Positions 8,227 to 17,655 of a DNA stretch of 64,000 nucleotides are shown here, in pieces; within the stretch, counting starts at the first letter, position 1; each line of letters starts with the position of its first letter. The notes under the pieces are model-generated. The model was given only the letters and a program-made list of their open reading frames with translations. It was not told the origin of the DNA and did not search any database. The stretch comes from Candidatus Aminicenantes bacterium UBA2190 (GTDB lineage Bacteria > Acidobacteriota > Aminicenantia > UBA2199), in the NCBI GenBank assembly GCA_002335385.1, contig DCVK01000034.1, positions 1 to 64,000 of the forward strand, in the 5' to 3' direction. The position numbers were made by a program, and so were the translations under genes.

Positions 8227-10980
8227 TCACTCCGGGGGAACGGCCAGGGAGCGGTGAATCCCGGAGTCGACGAAAGCTTGATGGAAGCTTTCGCCGCTTA
8301 ATTCGCGTATTGTCGGCAGCCGGCGCAGGTAATCGTGGGTGCGGAGGATCAGGTCCCGGTCCATCAGCTTGGCCGCCGCCTCTGGCAGGGTTTCAAAATA
8401 GAAGGGATACTCCGGACCCAGGTATTCCACCACCGCCTCCAGGGGATTGATCAGCAGCGGCGTGTGGCGCACCATGCACTCGACGATGGCATTGCAGGCG
8501 GACGAGTCGTACAGGAACATGAAGACGACGTTCCGGCTCAGCAGCCAGTCATATTCCTGGTTGGACAGGCAGGGGATGGTCAGGACGGAGGAGAGATCCA
8601 CGCGGGCGAAAGTGCCCTCGCGGACCAGCATCTCTTTTTCTTTGGCCATCAGCGCGGGGAGGCTGGGATGGCCGACGTCGAGAAAGGCCTTTTTGAAGTC
8701 GGTTTTGGGCAGCTGGTGGATGGCGTGCAGTCGCCGCAGCCACCACCCCACTTGGACGATCTTTTTCTCCTCGTTGGCGTCGAACGCCTCCGGGGACCAT
8801 TTCAAATTGGGCGTCTCGCTGGGCAACCGCAACGTCTCCACCGGGGCCTTCAGCAGTTCCGTCAGATGCCGCTGGTGATACCGGGAAAAGGCGAAAAGCC
8901 CCCGGCACCAGGGCAGGCTTCTCTGCCAGGATTCCGAAGCGAAGATGGCCGCGTTGCTCTGCTCCGGATGGAACCACTTGGGCAGGTTCGGGGGGACATG
9001 GATGAAGCCGATCCAGGGCTTTTCATGGGCATGATTCCCCTGGGGCAGCCAGGAGAACGTCCTCTCGATGAACGCGTCGAGCGCGACGCCCTGGGGATGG
9101 TGCAGCCCCAGCAGGAAGCGCAGCCCGTATTTCAACCCACTGCGATGAAGCCCGAAATCCAGGCGCAGTTGGTCGGCCAGCGCGATCTTCCTCTCCCTGG
9201 CGGGAGGCATGGCGGCCAGGCTGGCGATCTCGCTTTCAGGCAGGCCCTGCTCCGCGCGCCTGGTCTGCAGGCCGCAGATCAGCTTCTTTCCCATGCGCAA
9301 GGGAAGCAGCATGAACCTGCCCAGGCGGAACGAATGGCTGTTCTGGAGGATGGCCACGTTGTTCCGCAGCAGGGAGATCGCCGCGGTCTTTTCCCTCAGC
9401 GCTCCGTTCAATTCCCCGATCGTCCGCTCATTCTCCTGCAGTTCATCCTGCAGCCGACCGACCGCCAGCTCCGTCTCCGCCAGCGCGCTCGAAAGCACTT
9501 TGACCGTTCGGCCCAGTTCCTCCAGCTTCCCCGACAGGCGCCGGATCGATGATTCCCGCTCGGCCAGCGAGGCCTGCAACTCCCCGATCTCCCGGCCCTT
9601 CTCATTCAGGTCGCCCCGCAGTTGCAGGATCGACACGTCCTCCTCGCTCAGGGTACCGGTCAACGCTTCGATCTGCCGGTCTTTGTCATTCAGGTCGCCC
9701 TGCAGCCGCCCGATCGTCCCTTCCCTTTCGGCCAGCGCCCCCTTCAGCTCTTCGATCTCCCGCCCTCTCTCCCCCGCCTCCGTGGCTCCCCGGGCAAGCG
9801 ATTCGGAAAATCGTGAAACCTGCTCACTCCTGATCTTCAGCTCCGCGACCAGGCTGTCGATCGTCTTCACTTTCCGGCGCCAGCCATCCAGCAACCGGTC
9901 CGTCATTCGCTCCGCGAGCCTTATCCAATCGCCATTCCTTCCGTCCGCCTGGATCATCCTGGATCTGACCGGCTTCACCCCTCCCGCGGCCCGCAGCCGG
10001 CTGGCGATCCCGGCCGGAAGACGCCGGACGGCCTCCCGGGAAAGCCCATGGGGCTGGTTGCCGGCGATCAAGCCCTGCACGCGGTCCTCGATCGCCGCCA
10101 TGGCCTCCGGCGGCAGGGGAAAGGCCGAATAACGGGTGATATGGCAGTCGCTGAATTCCAGGGAACCGGCTTTCCTGGCCTGGAGCCAGCGCTGGACCCC
10201 GGCGCGATAGTCCGGGTCGGCGGCCAGGGCGTTGATGTCCCAGAGCATGTCCGCATGCGCGGCGTTCTCGAGCAGCGCCAGCAGCCAAAGGTAATAGAAG
10301 ATGAAATACTTCTCCTGTTCTCCGTACGCCTGGCTCAGGACCCGGTAGAACGACTCCTCCCCCGCATAATCGTCGGAATGATACGACAGCAGCGGCAGCG
10401 CTTCCCAGAGCGGGCGAATGCGCTTGTCATCACGGTTCTTGCTCAGCGCGATGACGTCCATGATGAAGAATACGTCGAAGCCGGTCCTGGATTGCAGGGC
10501 CGCGTACGATTGCCATTGATCCCTCGGGTCGCGGTGGAGATAGATGTTCAGGGAATGGGGATAGGCCGACTTGAACCAGGCGCTGCGCAGCGCCGTGCGG
10601 TTGAACTGGAACAACGGCACGCGCGAGCCGCAGGCCTGGATCAGAAAATCGATGTATCTTTTCTGGTCGGGACCGGCCGCGTCGCCCACCCGGCAAAACC
10701 AGTCGAAGCTGAGCTCCTTCCTGAAAAACGGCACTCCGGGCTCGCCGGGTCGCAGCAGGGGCTCATATTCGTACAGATAGTGCCGGTCGAGCTCCGGGTG
10801 TCCCGCCGCCTTGAAATTACGGGTCAGGACATCCTGGACGTTGTCCACGGTCACGCCCCCGAGAAGTTGATGGAACGGCTCGTAATAACAGACGTAGCCC
10901 GGAAGCTGGCGGAACTTGTTCCAGATATAGGTGCTGCCGGTGCGGAACAGGGCATGTATGAATACAGGGCGCGCTTTCAT
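8227..10980 (-). CDS. Sulfotransferase, coiled coil and HRSGW-type glycosyltransferase fusion
   Basis: This is a 917-residue three-part protein; the start ATG has GAGGTGA five bases upstream. Residues 1-330 form a sulfotransferase-like domain with the PAPS loop ALFRTGSTYIWNKF and 3'-phosphate element YLHRDPRDQWQSYA (near 150). Residues about 370-550 are a long heptad-patterned coiled coil built of repeated segments such as EIEELKGALAEREGTIGRL. Residues about 600-917 are the GT-B-like domain marked by LHRSGLKYGL, GFIHVPPNLPKWF, VQVGWWLRR and FLYDSSACNAIVECMVRHTP. The C-terminal domain is shared with the gene at 12168. The coiled coil probably oligomerises the enzyme or spaces the two active sites. 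Sulfation coupled to sugar transfer is an inference from the fusion. Confidence 0.7.
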   Translation of the reverse strand: MKARPVFIHALFRTGSTYIWNKFRQLPGYVCYYEPFHQLLGGVTVDNVQDVLTRNFKAAGHPELDRHYLYEYEPLLRPGEPGVPFFRKELSFDWFCRVGDAAGPDQKRYIDFLIQACGSRVPLFQFNRTALRSAWFKSAYPHSLNIYLHRDPRDQWQSYAALQSRTGFDVFFIMDVIALSKNRDDKRIRPLWEALPLLSYHSDDYAGEESFYRVLSQAYGEQEKYFIFYYLWLLALLENAAHADMLWDINALAADPDYRAGVQRWLQARKAGSLEFSDCHITRYSAFPLPPEAMAAIEDRVQGLIAGNQPHGLSREAVRRLPAGIASRLRAAGGVKPVRSRMIQADGRNGDWIRLAERMTDRLLDGWRRKVKTIDSLVAELKIRSEQVSRFSESLARGATEAGERGREIEELKGALAEREGTIGRLQGDLNDKDRQIEALTGTLSEEDVSILQLRGDLNEKGREIGELQASLAERESSIRRLSGKLEELGRTVKVLSSALAETELAVGRLQDELQENERTIGELNGALREKTAAISLLRNNVAILQNSHSFRLGRFMLLPLRMGKKLICGLQTRRAEQGLPESEIASLAAMPPARERKIALADQLRLDFGLHRSGLKYGLRFLLGLHHPQGVALDAFIERTFSWLPQGNHAHEKPWIGFIHVPPNLPKWFHPEQSNAAIFASESWQRSLPWCRGLFAFSRYHQRHLTELLKAPVETLRLPSETPNLKWSPEAFDANEEKKIVQVGWWLRRLHAIHQLPKTDFKKAFLDVGHPSLPALMAKEKEMLVREGTFARVDLSSVLTIPCLSNQEYDWLLSRNVVFMFLYDSSACNAIVECMVRHTPLLINPLEAVVEYLGPEYPFYFETLPEAAAKLMDRDLILRTHDYLRRLPTIRELSGESFHQAFVDSGIHRSLAVPPE

Positions 10981-10987
10981 GATCACC

Positions 10988-12160
10988 TCAATTCATCGTT
11001 GCGGCCGGGAGACCATCGCCGGCGGACAGTGCAGTCAGCCTTGCCAGCAGGTCCCGCTTCGCAGCCGCCAGGGACGCCGGCATTGGCGGCGGCGCAAACT
11101 GCTCGCGCCGCTTTTCTGTGGCCGCGGCCATCGCAGCGGCGGCGGCCCGGCCCAGGTCCTCCAGGCCGGCAAATTCAAACAGCCCGGCCCCGTTGAACTC
11201 ATGGTAGGAACGGGCGGCATGGCTGTTGGCCAATACCGGCACTCCGGCCAGCAGCATTTCCCTGATCTTCGTCAAGGCGCCCGAGCCGGATTCCTGGAAA
11301 CAGACCAGGGCTTTCACGGTTCCCAGCAGGTCATCCAGGCCGGCATCGGTGATATCGCCAAGAATGATGACATTGCCGGCCGGAGCTGACGGCAGGTACT
11401 TCCGGGTCCAGAATCCCGCCACCAGCAGTTTTTCCTCCCTGAGTGAATTCCGGGGACTGCCCCAGAATTCGATCAATGCCCTCATGCCGTCCAGGGTCGC
11501 CTTGTTCCCGGCAGTGCCCAGGACAAGATACCCCTCCTTGCGAGAGTGGATCCGGTTCTCCCTGACCTTTCCCAGCCGCTCCTGAATGGCGTGCACCGGG
11601 TAATACGGGAGATAGACCACGGGCATTCCCATATTGCGGAGCAAGAAGGTTTCTTCCCTGGAAATTCCGACCACCAGCGAGCATTTTTTCAGCAAAGCGA
11701 TCTCTTTTTGCAGAAGCCTAAACTGGTGTTTCCGGTTCAACTGGCCGAGGCTCAGGCTTTCGAGGTTCTGGCATAGGGCCACCAGCGGGATTCCCCGCTG
11801 ATGAAAATGAACGGCCAGCGGGGAGAAGTAGATGGGGTCATCAAGAATGACCATGCGGATATTCTGCAGGGAGCCGAATCGGTCAAGCCATTCCCTGGCT
11901 ATCGCTCCCAAGTCGAACACATAGTCCCAGGAATCGTCATCGACCCAGTATTTCCTGTTGGGACTGAGCTTCTTGGTCAGCCGGGACGCCATGCTGGCTC
12001 TTCGTTTCGCCCGGCCCTTCATATATTCTGAGTCCCAACAGGACAAGAACCGAAAACCAAGCGGCAGAAGAAGCTCCACCAGCTGTGCTTCTCGCCGAGC
12101 GCCGCCGCCGCCTCCGGCGCTGGCCGGGAAACGACTGAAAAACAGAATGGCTCCTTCCAT
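10988..12160 (-). CDS. Glycosyltransferase, GT4-like (GT-B fold)
   Basis: This 390-residue protein starts at an ATG preceded by AGGAAG. The N-terminal glycine-rich segment FSRFPASAGGGGGARR resembles the acceptor-side loop of GT-B enzymes. VVGISREE near residue 185 and FQESGSGALTKIREMLLAGVPVLAN near 310 correspond to the donor-binding E-(x)7-E region of GT4-type retaining transferases. It has a clear paralogue at 19669-20790 sharing FSRF, ISREETWLLRN/ISREETFLLRN, YYP and LANAHAARSYH/LANSHAARSYH. It lies between the two HRSGW fusion genes with gaps of seven bases. The donor sugar is unknown. Confidence 0.7.
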   Translation of the reverse strand: MEGAILFFSRFPASAGGGGGARREAQLVELLLPLGFRFLSCWDSEYMKGRAKRRASMASRLTKKLSPNRKYWVDDDSWDYVFDLGAIAREWLDRFGSLQNIRMVILDDPIYFSPLAVHFHQRGIPLVALCQNLESLSLGQLNRKHQFRLLQKEIALLKKCSLVVGISREETFLLRNMGMPVVYLPYYPVHAIQERLGKVRENRIHSRKEGYLVLGTAGNKATLDGMRALIEFWGSPRNSLREEKLLVAGFWTRKYLPSAPAGNVIILGDITDAGLDDLLGTVKALVCFQESGSGALTKIREMLLAGVPVLANSHAARSYHEFNGAGLFEFAGLEDLGRAAAAAMAAATEKRREQFAPPPMPASLAAAKRDLLARLTALSAGDGLPAATMN

Positions 12161-12167
12161 TTACTTC

Positions 12168-15077
12168 CTACAGTTTCCGGTATATCTCCGATTCCATGAA
12201 GCTGCGCAAAAAGTACTCGCCGGTCAATTTTTTCTTCAGCGGATGATCAGCCAGATAACGATGGGTTTGACGAACCAGGTCGTGATCCGCGGCTTTCCGG
12301 GCCGCCTCGGCCAGGGTGGCGAAATAAAAAGGATAATCCTCTCCCAGGTACTCCTTGACCGGATCGAGGGGATTGACCAGGATGGGAGTGTTGCGGACGA
12401 TGCACTCGATGATCGTGTTGTTGGCGCTGGAATCGTACAGGTGGATGAACACGATGTTTTCCCCCAGCAACCGGTCGTACTTCGGCCCGGGCAGATAGGT
12501 CACCGTCGTGGCCGTTTCATACATGTCGTCGCTGAAGGTTCCCTCCCGTATCAGCAGGTCCCGCTCCCTGCGTATCAAGTCATCCCAGTTGAAATAATCG
12601 ACTTTCAGGAATATTTTTTCATAATCCCCGGCGGGCAATTGAAATATCGAATGTATCCTGCGCAGCCACCACCCCACCTGGACGATTTTTTTCTCCCTGT
12701 TGGCGGCGAATTTTTCCCAGCTCCACCTGCACTTGGGGGTTTCCGTGGGGAAAAAAAGGTTGTTGACCGGGATGGCGAGAATGTTTTCCAGGGCGTTTCG
12801 ATGATAGCGGGAGAGGGTATACAATCCCCGGCAGAATAGCGCGCTTTCCTGCCAGGCATCGCTCTTGAAAATACTTTCATTGGATTGGTTGCCCTGGAAC
12901 CAGTCCGGCACACGGGGGGGGACGTGAATGAATCCCAGCCAGGGTTCCTGGTAAGGCTTGCTTTCGTGGGCGCGCCAGACGAATGTTCTCTCGATGAAGG
13001 CGTCGAAACGAACTCCCCGGGGATTATGCAGGCATTTCAGGTTGCTCAGGGCGTAGGTCCAGCCGCTGCGATGCGCCCCGTAAAAAAGCCCCAACTGGTC
13101 GATCATATTGATCTTGCCGTTCACGCCCGAGGAGTATCTTCCCGGCAGGCTTCCGCGGCCGGAGGACGGTGTCACGGCCGTCACCGCCCTGCGCAAAATG
13201 CGCTTCACGACGCGCAGGCTCTTCTTGGCCATGGCGGCCGCGGCTCCCGAGAGTTTCTGACACAGCGTTGCCGCGGGGATCGGGGAATACCCGTATCGCC
13301 CTATTGTCGGGCCGGCCATGTTCCATAGCATATCCCTGTCGGATGGCGAGAGACGGTCGCCATTCTGAACGCGGGCCGGGGAAATCCTCTCCCCGGTCCG
13401 GCGCTTCCATGATTCCCATGGATAAAAAAGGCCTTTGGCCGTCTCGGCATGATTCGCCAGCCGGGAAGCCTCGAAGGGGATATGCAAAAATTCGCATATT
13501 TTGCGCATTTTTCGGCGGGGATGCCGGGTGATATCCTCCAACTTGACGGTCAGCAACGACCCGGGATGGCTGCTTTTGAATTTCTCCGCCGCAGTGGCGC
13601 AGTCCAGCCAATTGCGGGCATGCCGCTCGATGCTCCAACTGGCTTCGTTATCGAAGGTGAAATTCCTGCGCCGCGAGAGTATGGCATCCTCCGGGTGGCG
13701 CATGACCTGGACGATTTTGGCCCGGGGATAAAAGCGGAAGATCACATCCAGATACAATTCATGCTGCGGCGTCTTCTCCAGCCAGCGCACTTTTGCCAAA
13801 TCACGGCCGCCGACTTTGCGGACCAAGTTGTCGATCACGATGGTCTCGAACAGCATCTTGCTCGACAGGCAGCCTTTTTCAGCGAGGCGGCGGACATGGG
13901 CTTCGGCGTTCCCGGAAAAAGCGAGCCGCTGTCGGATCATCAGCATGACATTGTCAAGGCAAAGCGGCGATATTTCACCGCGCTCGTTGGCGACGATCTT
14001 CCAGCGCACGTTGCCGAAAAAATGCGTCTCAGGGAGGGTCTGGATATTGTCCTGAGTGGCGATCAGGGCCTGGACCAGCGTGGTTCCGGAGCGCGGATAA
14101 CCCACGACGAATATCGGATCCTGCCGCAGCCGTTGGGTCCGGTAGCCTTCCCACGAAGCGCTGGGCCTGAACTCGGCATGATAGATCTTCTCGGGTGACT
14201 CGGGCAGCTGGTCCCCCGGCAAGTTCACCGCGGCCATGCCATCCGCCGGCGCCGGCAGGTTCTTCTGCATTCCCCGGACGTCGGCATAGAACGATCGCAG
14301 TTCTTCTTTGCGCCGGGCCGAGTTCAAGGCCAGCAAGCTGTCCAGGCTGGAGCACAGCTGATTGGCGTTGTGAAGGTTATAGGGATCATTGGCAGGCTGC
14401 ATCCAGGGCCTGTCGTCCCCCAGATGAAAGGTCAGGCACAGGTCATCGAATACCTTGAACTTCCGGGCAAAGGCCATGACGTTACCGATCAATACCCTCC
14501 CCACCCAATTGCCGCCGACGCATGCGGTTCCCAGCCTGTACCTCGCATAAGCGTTCCGTTTGAAGATGAAGCAGTCGAAACCCGGGTGTTTTTCGCCCTT
14601 TTCTGCTTCAACGATCATCGCGGGGATGTCCTGTGTCTGCAAATGGCTCTTGCCGATGGTCCGGCGGTTGATGACGAACCCGTCATATCCTTCGGAGATG
14701 ATCTCGCCGACCTTCAGGTAAAAGCCCGGCATGAGAGCGATATCGATATTGCTGTATATGAAATAATCGGCCGAACTCAGCTGCTGAAGACGGTCCAGGA
14801 TATCCTTCAGCAAGGGAAGCTTTCTCGGTTTCTCCGCCGTAATGGTCGAAACATCCAGGACCGAGCGTTCCAGCGGCCGAGTCTTGGCGAAACCGGACGG
14901 CACGACCGCCTCATCTTCAGGGTAAACGGCCGCAAACAGCTCGACGTTGATCTCCTTTTCTGCGTTCTTCCTCGCCGCTTGGATGGTCGCAAAGGTGATG
15001 GTCTGCACGTTGTCAAAATCGGGATCTCCCGGCAAGGTGAACGGATTGACGATGTGAGCAAGGGTCCTTCGTTTCAT
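12168..15077 (-). CDS. NVDI-family, sulfotransferase and HRSGW glycosyltransferase triple fusion
   Basis: This is a 969-residue protein with three domains. Residues 1-270 match the stand-alone proteins at 17652, 25473 and 26343: HIVNPF, ITFATIQAAR, the acidic strand YFIYSNIDIALMPGFY (about 105-120), VINRRTI, FDCFIFKR and LTFHLGDD. Residues 318-610 are a sulfotransferase: VVGYPRSGTTLVQ (5'-phosphosulfate loop, about 324), WLEKTP and VMRHPEDAILSRRRNF (3'-phosphate site, about 458). Residues 655-969 are the GT-B-like domain with FYGAHRSGWTYAL, GFIHVPPRVPDWF, VQVGWWLRR and LYDSSANNTIIECIVRNTP. AGGAG lies 11 bases before the ATG. The gene links three families that are otherwise neighbours in this locus and is the best evidence that they act together. 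The chemistry of the first and third domains is inferred. Confidence 0.7.
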   Translation of the reverse strand: MKRRTLAHIVNPFTLPGDPDFDNVQTITFATIQAARKNAEKEINVELFAAVYPEDEAVVPSGFAKTRPLERSVLDVSTITAEKPRKLPLLKDILDRLQQLSSADYFIYSNIDIALMPGFYLKVGEIISEGYDGFVINRRTIGKSHLQTQDIPAMIVEAEKGEKHPGFDCFIFKRNAYARYRLGTACVGGNWVGRVLIGNVMAFARKFKVFDDLCLTFHLGDDRPWMQPANDPYNLHNANQLCSSLDSLLALNSARRKEELRSFYADVRGMQKNLPAPADGMAAVNLPGDQLPESPEKIYHAEFRPSASWEGYRTQRLRQDPIFVVGYPRSGTTLVQALIATQDNIQTLPETHFFGNVRWKIVANERGEISPLCLDNVMLMIRQRLAFSGNAEAHVRRLAEKGCLSSKMLFETIVIDNLVRKVGGRDLAKVRWLEKTPQHELYLDVIFRFYPRAKIVQVMRHPEDAILSRRRNFTFDNEASWSIERHARNWLDCATAAEKFKSSHPGSLLTVKLEDITRHPRRKMRKICEFLHIPFEASRLANHAETAKGLFYPWESWKRRTGERISPARVQNGDRLSPSDRDMLWNMAGPTIGRYGYSPIPAATLCQKLSGAAAAMAKKSLRVVKRILRRAVTAVTPSSGRGSLPGRYSSGVNGKINMIDQLGLFYGAHRSGWTYALSNLKCLHNPRGVRFDAFIERTFVWRAHESKPYQEPWLGFIHVPPRVPDWFQGNQSNESIFKSDAWQESALFCRGLYTLSRYHRNALENILAIPVNNLFFPTETPKCRWSWEKFAANREKKIVQVGWWLRRIHSIFQLPAGDYEKIFLKVDYFNWDDLIRRERDLLIREGTFSDDMYETATTVTYLPGPKYDRLLGENIVFIHLYDSSANNTIIECIVRNTPILVNPLDPVKEYLGEDYPFYFATLAEAARKAADHDLVRQTHRYLADHPLKKKLTGEYFLRSFMESEIYRKL

Positions 15078-15214
15078 TATCCGCGAATCTCCTGGATCAC
15101 TGATTCATTGATTCCATTACGCATGGGTTCGGGCAAGGATGCCTCTGGATCCTTCTGCTGGCCACCGCCACAGCCACCGCCACCATCGGCAATAACCCGG
15201 GAAAACGTCCGGGC

Positions 15215-15913
15215 TCACAACCCAAATTCTATGAACTTGGGGTTCCCGTCTCCCTCCGGATCCAGGGACTTCTCTACCGTGATGAAAATCCGGATAAAAT
15301 TCTCTCCGCTTTCCTTGCGGGACACACTCTTGATTGCTGCCTCCCCGGCGGCGGCGAACTTCAGCCGGTCTCCGGCTTTGAACGGGATATGCGTCCTTTT
15401 TTCTGCCATCAGCAGGAAGGTCCCAGGTTGCGTAAGCGAGACGCCGTTGCGCCAGAGAGCGTCCTTGGAGAAGCGGCAAGCCTGCAGCGTGAGCGCTTCG
15501 ACCAGGATGGCGTGGGGATGACCGTCACCGAGAGGATCCAGATCCTTGTCGACCGTGATGAATATGCCGGAATTGCCGGGATTCTCCAACCGGTACACCT
15601 GAACGATCGCCGCGGTCCCGGATTTGGCGAACCTCAGCCGGTACCCGGGCAGGAAGGGAGTGGGATCCTCCTTGGCGATGGAAAGGAGAAATTGCGACCG
15701 CCGTTGCCGGTTGATGCCATTGAGCCAATTGGCTTTGTCGGTGAATTGAGTGGCACGGATCTCCCTGGGAATGGAGTATTCCTTTTGTGCACTGGCCGTG
15801 GCACTGGGTATCTTGTCGGTAGCGACCGCATGCCGCTGATCCCCTTCTTTCCTTGAGCAACCGCTGGCGGCAACCAGGACCATCATGATCAAGAGCACTT
15901 TTTCGGACTGCAT
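15215..15913 (-). CDS. Lipoprotein with two copies of an 85-residue domain
   Basis: This is a 232-residue protein. The chosen ATG has GAGGTGG just upstream and opens a lipoprotein signal, VLLIMMVLVAASGC, with the lipidated cysteine at residue 19; longer frames upstream lack this logic. After a short linker come two tandem domains of about 85 residues. Each has a tryptophan-rich start, a G-RL-FA strand, and ends in ITVDKDLDPLGDGHP or ITVEKSLDPEGDGNP. The repeated DP-GDG-P turn resembles small beta-sandwich domains in exopolysaccharide-associated proteins, but I cannot name the family. Its place inside the glycan operon suggests a periplasmic or outer-membrane role in handling the polymer. Confidence 0.65.
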   Translation of the reverse strand: MQSEKVLLIMMVLVAASGCSRKEGDQRHAVATDKIPSATASAQKEYSIPREIRATQFTDKANWLNGINRQRRSQFLLSIAKEDPTPFLPGYRLRFAKSGTAAIVQVYRLENPGNSGIFITVDKDLDPLGDGHPHAILVEALTLQACRFSKDALWRNGVSLTQPGTFLLMAEKRTHIPFKAGDRLKFAAAGEAAIKSVSRKESGENFIRIFITVEKSLDPEGDGNPKFIEFGL

Positions 15914-15993
15914 AATCCACCTCGCTTTTCCAGCCATCCAGGCCCCCATGGGAACTTGATGGCTTCTATCTTTTCCTGGATGAATGGCGATCT

Positions 15994-16797
15994 TCAATGC
16001 CCCCGCGCTGCCTGAACGGCCAGCCAATGCTCAAAGGCGGGGCGGATTTCCTCGTGCTCGCCGGCGGCGGCCAGGGGCAGGTTTTTTTCGAAAACGGCGC
16101 GCAGGACCGGGACGTGTTCGACGAACGGGCGGGCCGAGAGTCCGCGGCCGTGCAGGCGATAGGCGCTGCCGACATCGCCGGTATAGCGGAACTCGCATCT
16201 CATGGCCAGGCGGATCTTCAGGTCCCAATCCTCGTAGATCTCGAAACGCGGGTCATAGCCCCCCGCCTGGAAGTAGCCTTCGCGCCGGAACACGAAATCG
16301 CGGGGAATGAAGCAGCTGCGGGCGAGGATGCGCGCGCCGATCATCCCCTGGACGATGGTCTCCGGTTTCCCCCAGGGGACCGGCGCCGCGTCGCCGCGGA
16401 CCAGCAGCACGTTGGAGAACGCCAGGACCTCGCGGTTCTCCTCCTGCCGGAAGCGCCGCGCCAGGGCGATCTCCTTTTCCAGTTTCGCGCGGTTGCAGTA
16501 GAAATCATCGCCGTCCAGGGTGGTCACGTACTCGCCGCGGGCGGCCAGCATGGCCTGGTGCCGGGCATGGGCCACGCCGCGGTGGACCGGGTCGCTCAGG
16601 ACGCGGACGACGCGCGGATGCCGGCGGGCGAAATCCCGGATGACCGCCAGCGAGCCGTCGCCGGATGCGTCGTCGTAGATCACGATCTCCAGGTCCTTCA
16701 GCGTTTGCCCCAGGACGCTGTCCAGGCATTCGCCGATGTACGGTTCATTGTCACGATTGGCCACGATCACCGAAAGCAGCGGCGCGCAACCGGTCAT
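15994..16797 (-). CDS. Glycosyltransferase family 2
   Basis: This 267-residue protein is a compact GT-A enzyme: LLSVIVANRDNEPYIGECLDS at the N-terminus, VIYDDASGDGSL for nucleotide binding, the metal-binding TTLDGDDFY near residue 95, and FEIYEDWDLKIRL supplying the catalytic-base ED pair near 190. AGGAG lies six bases before the ATG. It has no membrane segment. It should transfer a sugar from a nucleotide donor to the growing glycan on the cytoplasmic face. Linkage and donor are unknown. Confidence 0.8.
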   Translation of the reverse strand: MTGCAPLLSVIVANRDNEPYIGECLDSVLGQTLKDLEIVIYDDASGDGSLAVIRDFARRHPRVVRVLSDPVHRGVAHARHQAMLAARGEYVTTLDGDDFYCNRAKLEKEIALARRFRQEENREVLAFSNVLLVRGDAAPVPWGKPETIVQGMIGARILARSCFIPRDFVFRREGYFQAGGYDPRFEIYEDWDLKIRLAMRCEFRYTGDVGSAYRLHGRGLSARPFVEHVPVLRAVFEKNLPLAAAGEHEEIRPAFEHWLAVQAARGH

Positions 16798-16815
16798 GAG
16801 CTGCTCCTGCGCTCC

Positions 16816-17655
16816 TCACAACTCATAATCCAGCTCCCTGGCGGTCGCCGCGCAGGCCCGCGCCACTTTCTCCCTTTCGCCGGCCGGCCAATCCTTGAAA
16901 GCGGGAAAGGCCGGATTTTTTTTCATGTTGTCCGGTTCGTCGGCATCGACCCAGAGCGTGTTGACCGGGCGGCCCTGGATGGCCGTCACTTTTCCCGCTT
17001 CGGGCATGTCGGCGCCGCAGAAGGTAAAAAGCTCCATCACGGCCCGCTCGCCGCCCAGCAGGTCCTCCAGGCGGCATGTCAGACGCCGGGCGGCCGGCAG
17101 CGCGGCCAGGAAATCTCGGAGATAGCGATTGGTGAAATCCCACAGCCAGGCCAGGCGCTCGACCTGGTCCATGGCGCTCCAGCGGCGCTCGTCGGCCAGC
17201 CTGGCACGCCCCGCCTCCCAGATGGAGTCGTTGCGGTGCCAGCCCTTGCGCGCGGCGCTCACGACAAAATCCCCCGGGTGCCTCACCAGGTGCACGAACT
17301 TCGCGCTTTTGAAGAGAGCGGCCAGCGCCGGGGCGAAAAAGGTCAGGCACTGGTTGGATTCGATGAAGATCCTTTCCTGGATGCAGGCCTCCAGGACCAT
17401 CTCCATGCGCGCGGCGTCGATCATGCGCCCCAGCACGTCGCCCTGCTCCTGGTGGCGGCTGGCCCAATCGCAGAAGTACTCCAGCGTCGGGCGCGGCTCG
17501 TGGCAGGCAAGGACGCGCGCATCCAGGTTGAGCAGCTCGACGATGAACTTGGAACCGGCGCGGCCGGTCGAGAGGATGAATACCGGGGCATAATGCTCGT
17601 ACATCGCGGCGATCGTCGCCCGGTCGGCGTGATGGATCATGCGGAATTTTTTCAT
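16816..17655 (-). CDS. Sulfotransferase, PAPS-dependent type
   Basis: This 279-residue protein has VFILSTGRAGSKFIVELL (residues 25-42) as 5'-phosphosulfate loop, with GRAGSK in place of PRSGTT. FVHLVRHPGDFVVSAARKG (about 125) is the 3'-phosphate element with the expected arginine and serine. The start ATG overlaps the stop codon of the NVDI-family gene upstream (ATGA, 17652-17655) and has no strong ribosome site of its own, which indicates translational coupling to that gene. A similar arrangement occurs at 24589/25473, and the two domains are fused at 12168. The acceptor is presumably a sugar of the exported glycan. Confidence 0.75.
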   Translation of the reverse strand: MKKFRMIHHADRATIAAMYEHYAPVFILSTGRAGSKFIVELLNLDARVLACHEPRPTLEYFCDWASRHQEQGDVLGRMIDAARMEMVLEACIQERIFIESNQCLTFFAPALAALFKSAKFVHLVRHPGDFVVSAARKGWHRNDSIWEAGRARLADERRWSAMDQVERLAWLWDFTNRYLRDFLAALPAARRLTCRLEDLLGGERAVMELFTFCGADMPEAGKVTAIQGRPVNTLWVDADEPDNMKKNPAFPAFKDWPAGEREKVARACAATARELDYEL

